Shown in pieces: positions 27,182 through 38,128 of a stretch of 64,000 nt of DNA. Position 1 is the first letter of the stretch, and each line of letters opens with the position of its first letter. A model generated the notes under the pieces. The model saw only the letters and a program-made list of their open reading frames with translations. It made no database searches and had not been told where the DNA came from. Both the position numbers and the translations under genes were made by a program. The DNA lies in NCBI RefSeq assembly GCF_008929045.1, contig NZ_VFAH01000018.1, positions 51,010 to 115,009 on the forward strand, read 5' to 3'. This DNA is from Noviherbaspirillum aerium (lineage in GTDB: Bacteria; Pseudomonadota; Gammaproteobacteria; Burkholderiales; Burkholderiaceae_D).

Positions 27182-28114
27182 CTAGATATCCTCATCCATG
27201 CCGGTGGCGGCGCGATATTGCGCCGCCTGTCCGTCGAGCCAGTCGGAGAATGCGCGCAGGGCGGGCATGCCGGCTTTCTGCTCGGGCGTCATCAGGTAAT
27301 AGGCGCTGGTGCTGGCGTAGGTGTGGTTGCAAGCAATCACGAGGCGCCCGCTGGCAAGCTCCTCCTCGATCATCATCGGCGGAATCAGCGCCACGCCGAT
27401 CTCATGCCTGGCCGCCTGGGCCAGCATCGAAAACAGTTCATAGCGCGGTCCCGCCAGGTCATTGGCGGCCTTGACCCCGGCCGACTCGAACCAGTGCCGC
27501 CATGCATAGGGCCGGGTGCCTTGCTGCAGCAGGGGCAGCGTGGCGATGGTCTCCGCAGACACCGGCTTGCCCTGCTTCGATACCGACTTCAGCAGGCGCG
27601 GGCTGCACACCGGCACCACGTTTTCCCGCATCAGGTAATGCGCTTCCGTGCCGGGCCAGTGCGCGTCGCCGAAGTAGATGGCGGCATCGAACTGGGTGTC
27701 GGCGAACAGGAATGCCCGGGTGCGGGTAGTCAGGTTGACCGTGATATCGGCATGCTCGCCTATGAACCCGGCAAGGCGCGGCATCAGCCACTGGGTCGCA
27801 AAGGTCGGCACCACCGCGAGTTCGAGCGTCGCGCTGCGCCCCTGGTGCGCCATGATGCTCAGGGTATCCTGCTCGACAGCCTCCAGCCTTGCCGATACCT
27901 GCCGGCTGTAGGCGAGGCCGGCATCGGTCAGCCTGACGCCGCGCCTGGTGCGCCGGAACAGCGGAACCCCGAGATAAGTTTCCAGAGAGGAAATCTGGCG
28001 GCAGACCGCGCTCTGGGTCATGGCGAGATCTTCCGCCGCCTTCGTGAAGCTCTCATGCCGCGCGGCGGCTTCGAATGCCACCAGGGCGCCGGTGTTCGGA
28101 ATCTTGCGTCGCAT
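27182..28114 (-). CDS. LysR-type regulator beside gcdH
   Basis: The 310-residue LysR protein has an N-terminal winged helix (AFEAAARHESFTKAAEDLAMTQSAVCRQI) of the GcvA-like subgroup and a C-terminal effector-binding domain. It is divergent from glutaryl-CoA dehydrogenase, a common arrangement in beta-proteobacteria for control of that gene. Start ATG 28114 gives a family-typical length; the ribosome-binding site is weak. It converges on the Bug receptor gene with only 21 bases between stops and no visible terminator. Confidence 0.88.
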   Translation of the reverse strand: MRRKIPNTGALVAFEAAARHESFTKAAEDLAMTQSAVCRQISSLETYLGVPLFRRTRRGVRLTDAGLAYSRQVSARLEAVEQDTLSIMAHQGRSATLELAVVPTFATQWLMPRLAGFIGEHADITVNLTTRTRAFLFADTQFDAAIYFGDAHWPGTEAHYLMRENVVPVCSPRLLKSVSKQGKPVSAETIATLPLLQQGTRPYAWRHWFESAGVKAANDLAGPRYELFSMLAQAARHEIGVALIPPMMIEEELASGRLVIACNHTYASTSAYYLMTPEQKAGMPALRAFSDWLDGQAAQYRAATGMDEDI

Positions 28115-28277
28115 GATGGAAGGCTCTCTGTTTTCGGAATTCCATTTTCGCACAAGCCTGTACGGATTTATCGCTTGCGGCACAGTGCTTGCCTGAGTAG
28201 CATCTCGTGATGCGACGAAGGGATACTGGTTCTTTAGTGCCCATTTTCAGGATCTTGAAGTGCAATGGAGGAATGTC

Positions 28278-29465
28278 ATGGCGTCAAACAAGCAAGTCTT
28301 CAACTGGGAAAGCCCGCTGCTGCTCGATACCCAGCTCACCGAGGAAGAACGCATGGTGCGCGACAGCGCGCGGGCGTATTGCCAGGGCAAGCTCATGCCG
28401 CGCGTGCTCGAAGCGTTCCGCCACGAGCGCACCGACCGCGCCATCTTCAATGAAATGGGCGAGCTCGGACTTCTCGGTCCGACCATTCCCGAACAGTATG
28501 GCGGCGCCGGCCTCAATTATGTTGCCTACGGCTTGATCGCCCGCGAGGTGGAGCGGGTCGATTCCGGCTACCGCTCGATGATGAGCGTGCAGTCTTCCCT
28601 CGTCATGGTGCCGATCAATGAATTCGGCAGCGAAGAGCAGAAACAGAAATACCTGCCGAAACTCGCCAGCGGCGAATGGGTTGGCTGCTTCGGCCTGACC
28701 GAGCCCAACCACGGCTCCGATCCGGGGTCGATGGTGACGCGCGCGCGCACCACCGAGGGCGGCTATCTGCTGTCCGGCGCAAAGATGTGGATCACCAACA
28801 GCCCGATCGCCGATGTGTTCGTCGTCTGGGCCAAGACCGACGACGATGTGATTCGCGGCTTCATTCTGGAAAAGGGATGGAAGGGGCTCAGCGCGCCGGC
28901 CATCCACGGCAAGATGGGCTTGCGCGCTTCGGTCACCGGCGAAATCGTGATGGATGGCGTTTTCGTGCCGGAAGAGAACATGCTGCCGCACGTGACCGGA
29001 TTGAAGGGGCCGTTCACCTGCCTCAATTCCGCCCGCTTCGGCATTGCCTGGGGAGCGCTGGGCGCGGCCGAATTCTGCTATGAAACGGCGCGCCAGTATG
29101 TGCTCGACCGCAAGCAGTTCGGCCGGCCGCTGGCGGCGAACCAGCTGATCCAGAAAAAGCTCGCCGACATGATCACCGACATTACGCTGGGACTGCAAGG
29201 CTGCCTGCAGCTCGGCCGGATGAAGGATGCCGGCACCGCCGCCGTGGAAATCACGTCGATGATGAAGCGCAATTCCTGCGGCAAGGCACTCGATATCGCA
29301 CGCATGGCGCGCGACATGCTGGGCGGTAACGGCATCTCGGATGAATTCGGCGTGATCCGCCACATGGTCAATCTTGAAGTGGTCAATACCTATGAAGGCA
29401 CGCACGATGTGCACGCCCTGATCCTGGGCCGTGCGATTACGGGTATCCCCGCTTTCTCCACCTGA
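28278..29465 (+). CDS. gcdH: Glutaryl-CoA dehydrogenase
   Basis: The 395-residue acyl-CoA dehydrogenase oxidises and decarboxylates glutaryl-CoA to crotonyl-CoA in lysine, tryptophan and glutarate breakdown, using FAD. Family signs include [49 protein letters not shown] and the catalytic glutamate E373 in [17 protein letters not shown], which is arranged as in glutaryl-CoA dehydrogenases. GGAGG lies 6 bases before ATG 28278. A LysR gene is divergent. The CoA-transferase gene often found next to gcdH is absent. Confidence 0.93.
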   Translation: MASNKQVFNWESPLLLDTQLTEEERMVRDSARAYCQGKLMPRVLEAFRHERTDRAIFNEMGELGLLGPTIPEQYGGAGLNYVAYGLIAREVERVDSGYRSMMSVQSSLVMVPINEFGSEEQKQKYLPKLASGEWVGCFGLTEPNHGSDPGSMVTRARTTEGGYLLSGAKMWITNSPIADVFVVWAKTDDDVIRGFILEKGWKGLSAPAIHGKMGLRASVTGEIVMDGVFVPEENMLPHVTGLKGPFTCLNSARFGIAWGALGAAEFCYETARQYVLDRKQFGRPLAANQLIQKKLADMITDITLGLQGCLQLGRMKDAGTAAVEITSMMKRNSCGKALDIARMARDMLGGNGISDEFGVIRHMVNLEVVNTYEGTHDVHALILGRAITGIPAFST

Positions 29466-29482
29466 TCCGGCCGGGGTAGTGA

Positions 29483-29512
29483 AGCCGGCTATGCCCGTTA
29501 GGGATGCCGGCT
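29483..29512 (+). terminator. Weak hairpin after gcdH
   Basis: AGCCGGC (29483-29489) pairs with GCCGGCT (29506-29512), 18 bases after the stop codon. There is no T-run, so it is at best a weak or Rho-assisted end. Confidence 0.3.
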
Positions 29513-29644
29513 AACCTCGTCAACTGAACCGGGAAATGTCGGCCACCAGTTTGTGGTTGCGCAATTCATGACACTTCCGCCGAACGGATGAGGTCGAACA
29601 GGCGGCATCAACGCCATCGACTTGCATCCGGATCGGAGGAGCCC

Positions 29645-30121
29645 ATGTTCGACATGCAACTACCCTGGTGGGAGTTCATCGCCAGAGGCGCCATCATCTA
29701 TTGCGTGCTGCTGCTGATGGTGCGTATCTCGGGGCGGCGGACGGTGGGCCAGTTCCGTCCATTCGACCTGCTGGTCGTCATGCTTCTCAGTGAATCCGTT
29801 TCCAATTCCTTGTCGGGATCGGATGAATCCGTCTCCGGCGGATTGATCGTCGCCGCAACACTTATCGGTCTGAACGCTCTGGTCGGGACGGCGACGGCGC
29901 GCAGCCGCACCCTGGCCAAGATCGTCGACGGCACGCCTGTGCTGCTTGGCCGCGACGGGCACATCTTCGATGATGCGCGGCGCGCGGCAAGGGTCACCGA
30001 AAACGATATTGAACAGGCACTGCACGAAGCCGACTGTTCTCTCGACGACGTGCAGTGCATGTTCCTCGAGTCCGATGGAAGCATCAGCATTCTCAAGAAG
30101 AAGACGGCCGAAGGGGGCTGA
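29645..30121 (+). CDS. DUF421 / YetF-like membrane protein
   Basis: A 158-residue protein with two to three N-terminal helices (residues about 8-80). A cytoplasmic domain typical of the YetF/DUF421 family follows, with RRTVGQFRPFDLLVVMLLSE, DGTPVLLGRDGHIFDDA and a C-terminal FLESDGSISILKK. The role of the family is poorly defined; some members relate to sporulation or stress in other bacteria. GGAGGA precedes ATG 29645. It is a single gene before the 500-base gap that precedes the hydrolase cluster. Confidence 0.87.
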   Translation: MFDMQLPWWEFIARGAIIYCVLLLMVRISGRRTVGQFRPFDLLVVMLLSESVSNSLSGSDESVSGGLIVAATLIGLNALVGTATARSRTLAKIVDGTPVLLGRDGHIFDDARRAARVTENDIEQALHEADCSLDDVQCMFLESDGSISILKKKTAEGG

Positions 30122-30621
30122 CTTCATCTCAATTCCACGCCATCACATGCATGAGCCCGCGCTGCGCTCGCTCCATCCATTGTCCATGGAAACCGTTCTA
30201 GGAATTCATTCCATGCCTTGCCATTCGAAACAGTCGATCGATCTCATTGCGCGCGTGACGACGTGGGAGCGTTATCATTCACGGGCGCGGTGGTACGCAA
30301 GCGACATCACGATATCCTTCTTATCCCTTTAGATGGGCGCATTGGATTGGCACCGCATCAGACCCGGCAGTCAGAAGCGCTTTCTCGTGGCCGGACAATG
30401 CGTGGCTGACAACACGACACCCTCCATTTAGACCTAGATCAATAGTCACAGCGTGTTCCCTGTATCTTGCGCGCCCATTGAGTAATGTAACTATCGGTTG
30501 CACGTATTCGTGATGCTTGGCAGCGTCAGGCCAGGCATTGTCTTCCGCAGGCCGGAGACAATGCCTGCCTGTCGCCTGTCGCCTGTCCGGGCACGCGGAG
30601 AATTCGTGACAGGAGGTGCAT
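30122..30621. other. Long non-coding leader before the hydrolase cluster
   Basis: No gene is supported in these 500 bases. The second half (about 30400-30530) is AT-richer than the surroundings and is the likely promoter region for the four-gene cluster. I found no clear -35/-10 pair. AGGAGG at 30611-30616 is the ribosome-binding site for the first cluster gene. Confidence 0.4.
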
Positions 30622-32901
<2,280 letters not shown>

Positions 32902-32972
32902 AGGCAATCCCCGCGCAAGTGCATGTCTCTTCATATCCATCTTCATGTTCCATATCTCCATAGGAGAACGCC

Positions 32973-33824
32973 ATGTCACTTATCCTTTCCAAATTAGCTG
33001 CTGAGACCGCAGCAAAAGCCAGGGAGCAGCAGTACCATGTGTTCGGGAAGGACCTGCACATCGTGTGCGATACCGAGCCGCGCGGCCATGCGCTGCCGGA
33101 AAACAGGTCGCCGCTAGAACACCGCATTCATACAACAGAGGGATTCGTCCCGTTGTGGGATCAGGGACAGACGCTGCGCTGGCACTTCCAGGAAAGATCC
33201 TTTGCCAACTTTGCCTATCCCGAGGAACTGAAATCAGTCATTCGCCAGTTGTTCGGCGAGGCTCTCAATGCCTGGGGAGACGCTGCGCCAATCCGTTTTA
33301 ACGAACAGGAAGATGCCTGGGACTTCCAGATCTCGGTAAAAAGCGAAAAGGATTGTGATATCAATGGATGCGTCGCAGCGAGCGCTTTCTTTCCCGATGA
33401 TGGCCGTCATGACTTCGTGGTATATCCATCGCTATTCGATCTGGACCCGGCGGAACAGGTGGAAACCCTGATTCATGAGACAGGCCATATTTTCGGACTT
33501 CGGCACTGGTTTGCCAACATTTCCGAAGCATTCTCGCCTTCCGTGCAGTTTGGCAGCGACTCCAAATTCACCGTCATGAACTATGGCGACAAGAGCGTGT
33601 TTACCAATGCGGATACCGAGGATCTGGCCCGGCTTTACGAGAACGCGTGGGCGGGTATGCTTACCGAGATCAATGGGACGCCAATCAGGTTTGTTCGGCC
33701 TTACCATGTGAAGCGTTACCTTGAAGAAAACAGCGTCGCATCCCGCCTGCTTCAACCGGCGTCGGTGCTGCAACGCATTCGCAACCTGATGGCCTTCGAA
33801 TCCTCTTCCAGGCTGACAAATTAA
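32973..33824 (+). CDS. Metzincin-type zinc metalloprotease without signal peptide
   Basis: The 283-residue protein carries the full metzincin zinc motif HETGHIFGLRH (H168, E169, H172, H178) and a Met-turn M202 in FTVMNYGD, 24 residues later. This matches matrixin-like (M10/M12-type) peptidases. Residues 1-60 may form a propeptide or docking segment. No signal peptide is visible, which is unusual because these enzymes are normally secreted. TAGGAG lies before ATG 32973. It starts 71 bases after the protease-nuclease gene. It could be activated by the trypsin-like protein or act on a shared target; both are inference. Its DNA is somewhat less GC-rich than its neighbours. Confidence 0.83.
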   Translation: MSLILSKLAAETAAKAREQQYHVFGKDLHIVCDTEPRGHALPENRSPLEHRIHTTEGFVPLWDQGQTLRWHFQERSFANFAYPEELKSVIRQLFGEALNAWGDAAPIRFNEQEDAWDFQISVKSEKDCDINGCVAASAFFPDDGRHDFVVYPSLFDLDPAEQVETLIHETGHIFGLRHWFANISEAFSPSVQFGSDSKFTVMNYGDKSVFTNADTEDLARLYENAWAGMLTEINGTPIRFVRPYHVKRYLEENSVASRLLQPASVLQRIRNLMAFESSSRLTN

Positions 33825-33944
33825 ACATCATGCAATCGCAATCGTAATAGCGCAGCGCATGCAGATGCGCTCGCCAGGTGTGGCGCATGCGTCGATGCGC
33901 ATAGCGCATGCCCCCTTCTTCGGAAAAATGCCACTGGAGGCCAT

Positions 33945-35234
33945 ATGCTGGACGCCACTTACTTCACTAAAAACGAGCGTGTCATGGCCGCGGTCGCTGC
34001 CGCCGGAACATGTGCCGACAGGGAGTATTCCGACCTCATCGACGATGACGGCCACCAGTATGTCGATCTCGTCATGGAAGGCGGCGGGGTACTGGGGATT
34101 GCCCTGGTCGGTTATACCCATGTGCTGGAGAAGGCGGGCATCCGCTTCCTCGGTATCGGCGGCACCTCTGCGGGAGCCATCAACGCCGTCATGCTGGCCG
34201 CCCTGGGAAGGCCCGTCGATGAAAAATCCGACCGGCTGGCACACCTCCTGGCAAATATGCCGATTGCCTCGTTCATCGACGGCGATGCGGATGCGCGCGA
34301 CTTTTCCAGTGCGGTATTGAACAAGGCCCGCATGACCAAGCTGCTGTGGAAGGCAATCCAGGTCATGGACAATTTGAAGGAAGACCTTGGCCTCCACCCG
34401 GGAGATGCATTTCTCGAATGGCTGACCGCAGCGCTCGCGGACGCCGGGGTTCAGACGACGAAAGAACTGGAAGCCAGGCTGGCCGACGTGCCGGCCTCGC
34501 TGCGCATGCGCAGTGGAATACGTCCCGGCGACGCGCTTTCTCCTGCAGAAAAGGCGGGGCGGCTTGCCATGGTGGCCGCCGACGTCACCACGGAGACCAA
34601 GGTCGAGTTTCCGAGAATGGCGCACCTGTACTGGCAAGATCCCGGCGCGGTCAACCCGGCCGGTTATGCCCGCGCTTCCATGTCCATACCGTTCTTCTTC
34701 CATCCCTACCGCGTCTCGGGATGTCCGCAGAACACGGCGGCGCAATGGGCCAGCGCGGGCTATTGCGGCGTCTTGCCGCATGAAGTGATCTTCATGGACG
34801 GCGGCATCATGTCCAACTTTCCCATCAACCTGTTTCATGAGCCTTACCGGGTACCGCTTGCGCCGACATTCGGCGTCAAGATCGGAATCAACCGGAATGC
34901 GCCGACCCGGATCACGAAGCCCGCCGAATTGTTGAGCGCCATCTTCGATGCCGCCCGCCATACGCTGGATGAGGACTTCATCGCGCAAAACCCCGATTAT
35001 CAGCAACTGGTGGCAATGATCGACACCGGAGACCACAACTGGCTGAATTTCAGCATGGAAGACGAGGAGAAGCAGGATCTCTTTGCCCGCGGCGCGGAAG
35101 CGGCCGCTGGGTTCCTGTGCCGCTTCGACTGGCATGAGTACAAGAAGACCCGCGAGGGCATCGCCGCCGCTTTCAAGGCGAGCGGGCGCGGCGAGAGCCG
35201 GGAAGGCACGGGCACCGCATCTCCGGAAGCCTGA
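33945..35234 (+). CDS. Patatin-like phospholipase
   Basis: A 429-residue patatin-fold enzyme. The oxyanion glycine loop is MEGGGVLGIALVGY (44-57), the nucleophile S75 lies in GIGGTSAGAINAVM, and the catalytic D285 in FMDGGIMSNFPINL. The loop has Leu where many patatins have Arg or Lys (GGGxRG). Patatins release fatty acids from membrane lipids, and bacterial members include secreted toxins such as ExoU and intracellular defence effectors such as CapV. No signal peptide is seen. GGAGG lies 4 bases before ATG 33945. Third gene in the hydrolase run; the gap of 120 bases before it is the largest in the cluster. Confidence 0.87.
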   Translation: MLDATYFTKNERVMAAVAAAGTCADREYSDLIDDDGHQYVDLVMEGGGVLGIALVGYTHVLEKAGIRFLGIGGTSAGAINAVMLAALGRPVDEKSDRLAHLLANMPIASFIDGDADARDFSSAVLNKARMTKLLWKAIQVMDNLKEDLGLHPGDAFLEWLTAALADAGVQTTKELEARLADVPASLRMRSGIRPGDALSPAEKAGRLAMVAADVTTETKVEFPRMAHLYWQDPGAVNPAGYARASMSIPFFFHPYRVSGCPQNTAAQWASAGYCGVLPHEVIFMDGGIMSNFPINLFHEPYRVPLAPTFGVKIGINRNAPTRITKPAELLSAIFDAARHTLDEDFIAQNPDYQQLVAMIDTGDHNWLNFSMEDEEKQDLFARGAEAAAGFLCRFDWHEYKKTREGIAAAFKASGRGESREGTGTASPEA

Positions 35235-35265
35235 AATCATTCGCGATCCTCACATGGAGGCAGCC

Positions 35266-35790
35266 ATGACATTCGATACGCAAATTGCGGGAGCAATCCT
35301 CTGGATCATCGCTGTGCTGTTGATGGCGGCAAAACGGAAGAAGAATGTCATCGCCACCACCCAGAAAGGCGCGGAGGAAGCGCTGGCGAATATCAGCGAA
35401 TGGTCGAAATGGATGTCGGGTATCCAGACGGCGGCAATCGGCGGTCTCGCGCTCCTGGTGATGAATGAAGATGAGGCCAGGTTTCATCCCTTGCCGGAAG
35501 CGGCATCGTTCTTCGCGCTGGCGGCTTTCGGGCTCCTCGGCGCTGCGCTGTTCTTCAATGCCTGGGTATTGTCATCGATGCCTTCTCATTCGATACGCGT
35601 CCATGTCGACTTTCCGGACCCGAGCAGATCACCCGACTATGACGTGTACGAGCAGCCCTTGTACGGATGGTCGAAGCAGGTAAGGCTGGGGTATGTGCTG
35701 AACGCCAAGCATTGGCTGTGGGCGCACGGACTGCTGGCCGTGGGGCTCTTCTTCATTACGCTGATGTACTGCAATACCCAGTGCAGATGA
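35266..35790 (+). CDS. Four-helix membrane protein of the hydrolase cluster
   Basis: The 174-residue protein has four hydrophobic helices (about 8-24, 50-66, 80-102 and 147-167). A basic cytoplasmic loop (AAKRKKN, then a helix EEALANISEWSKWM) lies between the first two and a polar loop of about 45 residues before the last. No family is recognised. GGAGG with 5-base spacing selects ATG 35266 over ATG 35254. It starts 31 bases after the patatin stop, so it belongs to the same transcript. It may serve as membrane anchor, sensor or protective partner for the hydrolases; that is inference from position and topology. Confidence 0.72.
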   Translation: MTFDTQIAGAILWIIAVLLMAAKRKKNVIATTQKGAEEALANISEWSKWMSGIQTAAIGGLALLVMNEDEARFHPLPEAASFFALAAFGLLGAALFFNAWVLSSMPSHSIRVHVDFPDPSRSPDYDVYEQPLYGWSKQVRLGYVLNAKHWLWAHGLLAVGLFFITLMYCNTQCR

Positions 35791-35849
35791 ACCGTCATCG
35801 GCGTCCATCCTTCAAGCCGGAACACCAGGCGTTCCCGCGCGGCGTTTCA

Positions 35850-36746
35850 TCACGCAGCGATCCGCCTGCAATGTTTCAGCGTGAATTCGCGCACTTGGGC
35901 TAGCGCCGGGTTATGGCTGTCGGCACGCCAGACGAGATAGATTTCGGCCTGGATCTCGCTCTTCCAGAGCGGCTTGAAGACGATATTCTGAAACTGCAGA
36001 TGCTGCGCCGACGCGGGAACGATCGCAGCGCCGAGCCCCTTGCGCACCAGTGACAGGATCGTGTGGTTCTGCTCCAGGTATTGCACATAAGACGGATGCA
36101 CGCCGGCCGCACCCAGGAATGCGGTGATCAGGTTGTAGAAATACTTGCCCTCGTCGGGAGAGTGCATGATCAGGGATTCGGACTTCAGGTCTGCCGGACG
36201 GATGCTCCTCTTGCGGGCAAGGGGATTCGACACGTGCACGGCCAGCATCAACGGCTCGGCGATCAGGAGTTCCTTCGCAAAGGAATGCCGGGCGTTCAGG
36301 GGGCGCATGAATCCGAGATCGATGATGTTGGAGTTGAGCGCGGCGATCTGGTCCAGGGTCACCATTTCCTTCAACAGGATATCGACCGCCGGCAGCTCGG
36401 TTTTTGCCGCGGAGAGCAGGTCCGGAATGAGATCGTAGCCAGCCACCGCGGTGAAGCCGAGCGTGACCCGTCCCGCCTGCCCGGTATCGATGCGGCGCGC
36501 TTCGATGGCCGCCTGGTCTGCCTGCTTCAGCAGATAACGCGCATTCATGTAGAAACTCTGGCCCGCGGTCGTCAGGGTCACCGCCCTGGTCGACCGTTCC
36601 AGCAGGCGCACTCCCAGCGCATGTTCCAGCAACTGTATCTGCCGGCTCAGCGGCGGCTGCGTCATGAACAGGCGCGCGGCGGCGCGGCCGAAATGCAATT
36701 CTTCGGCGACGACCACGAAGCAGCGCAGCTGGAATAGTTCAAACAT
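35850..36746 (-). CDS. LysR-type regulator
   Basis: The 298-residue LysR protein has the helix-turn-helix AEELHFGRAAARLFMTQPPLSRQIQLLE of the CatR/CbbR-like group, then an effector domain (GFTAVAGYDLIPDLL). It is divergent from the Bug receptor / 2-hydroxyacid dehydrogenase / GntR block and probably controls it. A 23-bp palindrome ATTAAT-N11-ATTAAT lies 24 bases upstream of the start. It converges on the hydrolase cluster with 59 bases between stops. Confidence 0.9.
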   Translation of the reverse strand: MFELFQLRCFVVVAEELHFGRAAARLFMTQPPLSRQIQLLEHALGVRLLERSTRAVTLTTAGQSFYMNARYLLKQADQAAIEARRIDTGQAGRVTLGFTAVAGYDLIPDLLSAAKTELPAVDILLKEMVTLDQIAALNSNIIDLGFMRPLNARHSFAKELLIAEPLMLAVHVSNPLARKRSIRPADLKSESLIMHSPDEGKYFYNLITAFLGAAGVHPSYVQYLEQNHTILSLVRKGLGAAIVPASAQHLQFQNIVFKPLWKSEIQAEIYLVWRADSHNPALAQVREFTLKHCRRIAA

Positions 36747-37099
36747 GTTCAGGCACGAGTCGAAATTTCATTAATACAGGTTTTGAATTAATCGATACAG
36801 CATCTAGCTTAGACTAAACCCGTCAGGGTTTCTACAATTGCTCCATGCAATTTCAAACGAAGCGCGTCGGCACAGGCGCAAAGAGTTGGAGACGGAGGCG
36901 GCCCGCCAAGCAATCGCAGGTTTGCCCGATCGCTGGACATCGGCTGCGCAAGCCCGTCTGGACAGGGCAGGGATGGCTCGCAAGCCGCTTCAAGGATGGT
37001 AGCGAACGGCCAGCGACGGCCGCCGCGTCCGTGCGCCTTTAGCCTTTGAATGAAGTTTCCGAGGCGATTCAGATTAACACTAAAGATAGGATGCCAATC
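36747..37099. other. Intergenic regulatory stretch between LysR and Bug genes
   Basis: About 350 bases without a supported gene. It contains the palindrome at 36770-36792 and a small stem AAACCC-GTCA-GGGTTT at 36816-36831. An in-frame ATG at 37046 upstream of the Bug gene lacks a ribosome-binding site. Confidence 0.4.
36770..36792. promoter_or_regulatory. Candidate LysR operator
   Basis: ATTAAT (36770-36775) and ATTAAT (36787-36792) are separated by 11 bases, the T-N11-A arrangement of LysR sites, just upstream of the LysR gene and facing the divergent catabolic block. Confidence 0.45.
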
Positions 37100-38074
37100 A
37101 TGATGACTTTGCGTGCTGTATTGACGGCGGCTGCCGCCTGCCTGATCACCGTCGCGGCCCATGCCCAGACTGCGGCTTACCCCTCCAGATCGGTCACGCT
37201 TGTCGTGCCTTTCGCTCCCGGAGGCGGAACCGATACCGGCACCAGGATACTTGCGCAGAAGCTGTCGCAGAAATGGAACCAGCCGGTGGTGGTCGAAAAC
37301 AAGCCCGGCGCGGCTGGGATGATCGGCGCCGACTATGTGGCAAGAGCAACGCCGGACGGCTATACGCTGCTGATCGGCAATCTCGGCACCCAGTCCGTGA
37401 ACCCGTCGCTCTACAAGAAGATTCCCTACAACCCGGATACCGCCTTTGCCGCCGTTTCCCTGATCGCGGAGCTGCCGCTCTTGCTGGTGGTCAATCAGAA
37501 CTCGCCGGCGAAATCGCTCAGCGAACTCGTTGCCTTCGCAAAATCGAAGCCCGGCAACCTGGCTTACAGCTCCTCCGGTTCGGGCGGCTCCATGCATCTG
37601 GCGGCGGAACTGCTGGCCAGCGGCACCGGGACAAAGCTGCTGCATGTGCCTTACAAGGGCGGCGGCCCGGCCATCCAGGATCTGCTGGCGGGCCAGGTCG
37701 ACATGTCGATTGCGACCATCCTTGAGCTCAATTCCCATATCAAGTCCGGGAAGCTGCGACCGCTGGCGCAGATGGGCGCGACACGCGCGGCGGCCCTGCC
37801 GAATGTGCCGACCGTCGCCGAAGTGGCGGTCGCCGGATTCAGCGCTACCTCCTGGATGGGACTGCTGGCGCCCGCCGGTACGCCGAAGGCGCTGATCGAA
37901 CGCATTTCGGCCGATGTGCAGGAGGCGGTGAATACGCCGGAGATCCGCGACAAGTTTGCCAGCCTGGGGGCCGTCCCGGTGGGCAGTGACGCGGCGAAAT
38001 TTCAGGCATTGATCGATGCCGACCGAAGCAAGTATGCGCGCCTGATCAAGGAAAAAGGAATTGTCGCGGATTGA
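37100..38074 (+). CDS. Bug-family (TctC-like) periplasmic solute receptor
   Basis: A 324-residue receptor with a signal peptide (AVLTAAAACLITVAAHAQ), then YPSRSVTLVVPFAPGGGTDTG and the lid segment HVPYKGGGPAIQDLLAGQVD, all diagnostic of the family. AGGA lies 8 bases before ATG 37100. It is followed 54 bases later by a D-2-hydroxyacid dehydrogenase and then by a GntR regulator, so the ligand may be a hydroxy or keto acid metabolised by that dehydrogenase. No TctAB permease is present. Confidence 0.9.
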   Translation: MMTLRAVLTAAAACLITVAAHAQTAAYPSRSVTLVVPFAPGGGTDTGTRILAQKLSQKWNQPVVVENKPGAAGMIGADYVARATPDGYTLLIGNLGTQSVNPSLYKKIPYNPDTAFAAVSLIAELPLLLVVNQNSPAKSLSELVAFAKSKPGNLAYSSSGSGGSMHLAAELLASGTGTKLLHVPYKGGGPAIQDLLAGQVDMSIATILELNSHIKSGKLRPLAQMGATRAAALPNVPTVAEVAVAGFSATSWMGLLAPAGTPKALIERISADVQEAVNTPEIRDKFASLGAVPVGSDAAKFQALIDADRSKYARLIKEKGIVAD

Positions 38075-38128
38075 ATGCGGATGCAGTTCTCCATACCAAG
38101 ACAAAGCAAAGCAACCAAGGAACAGATG

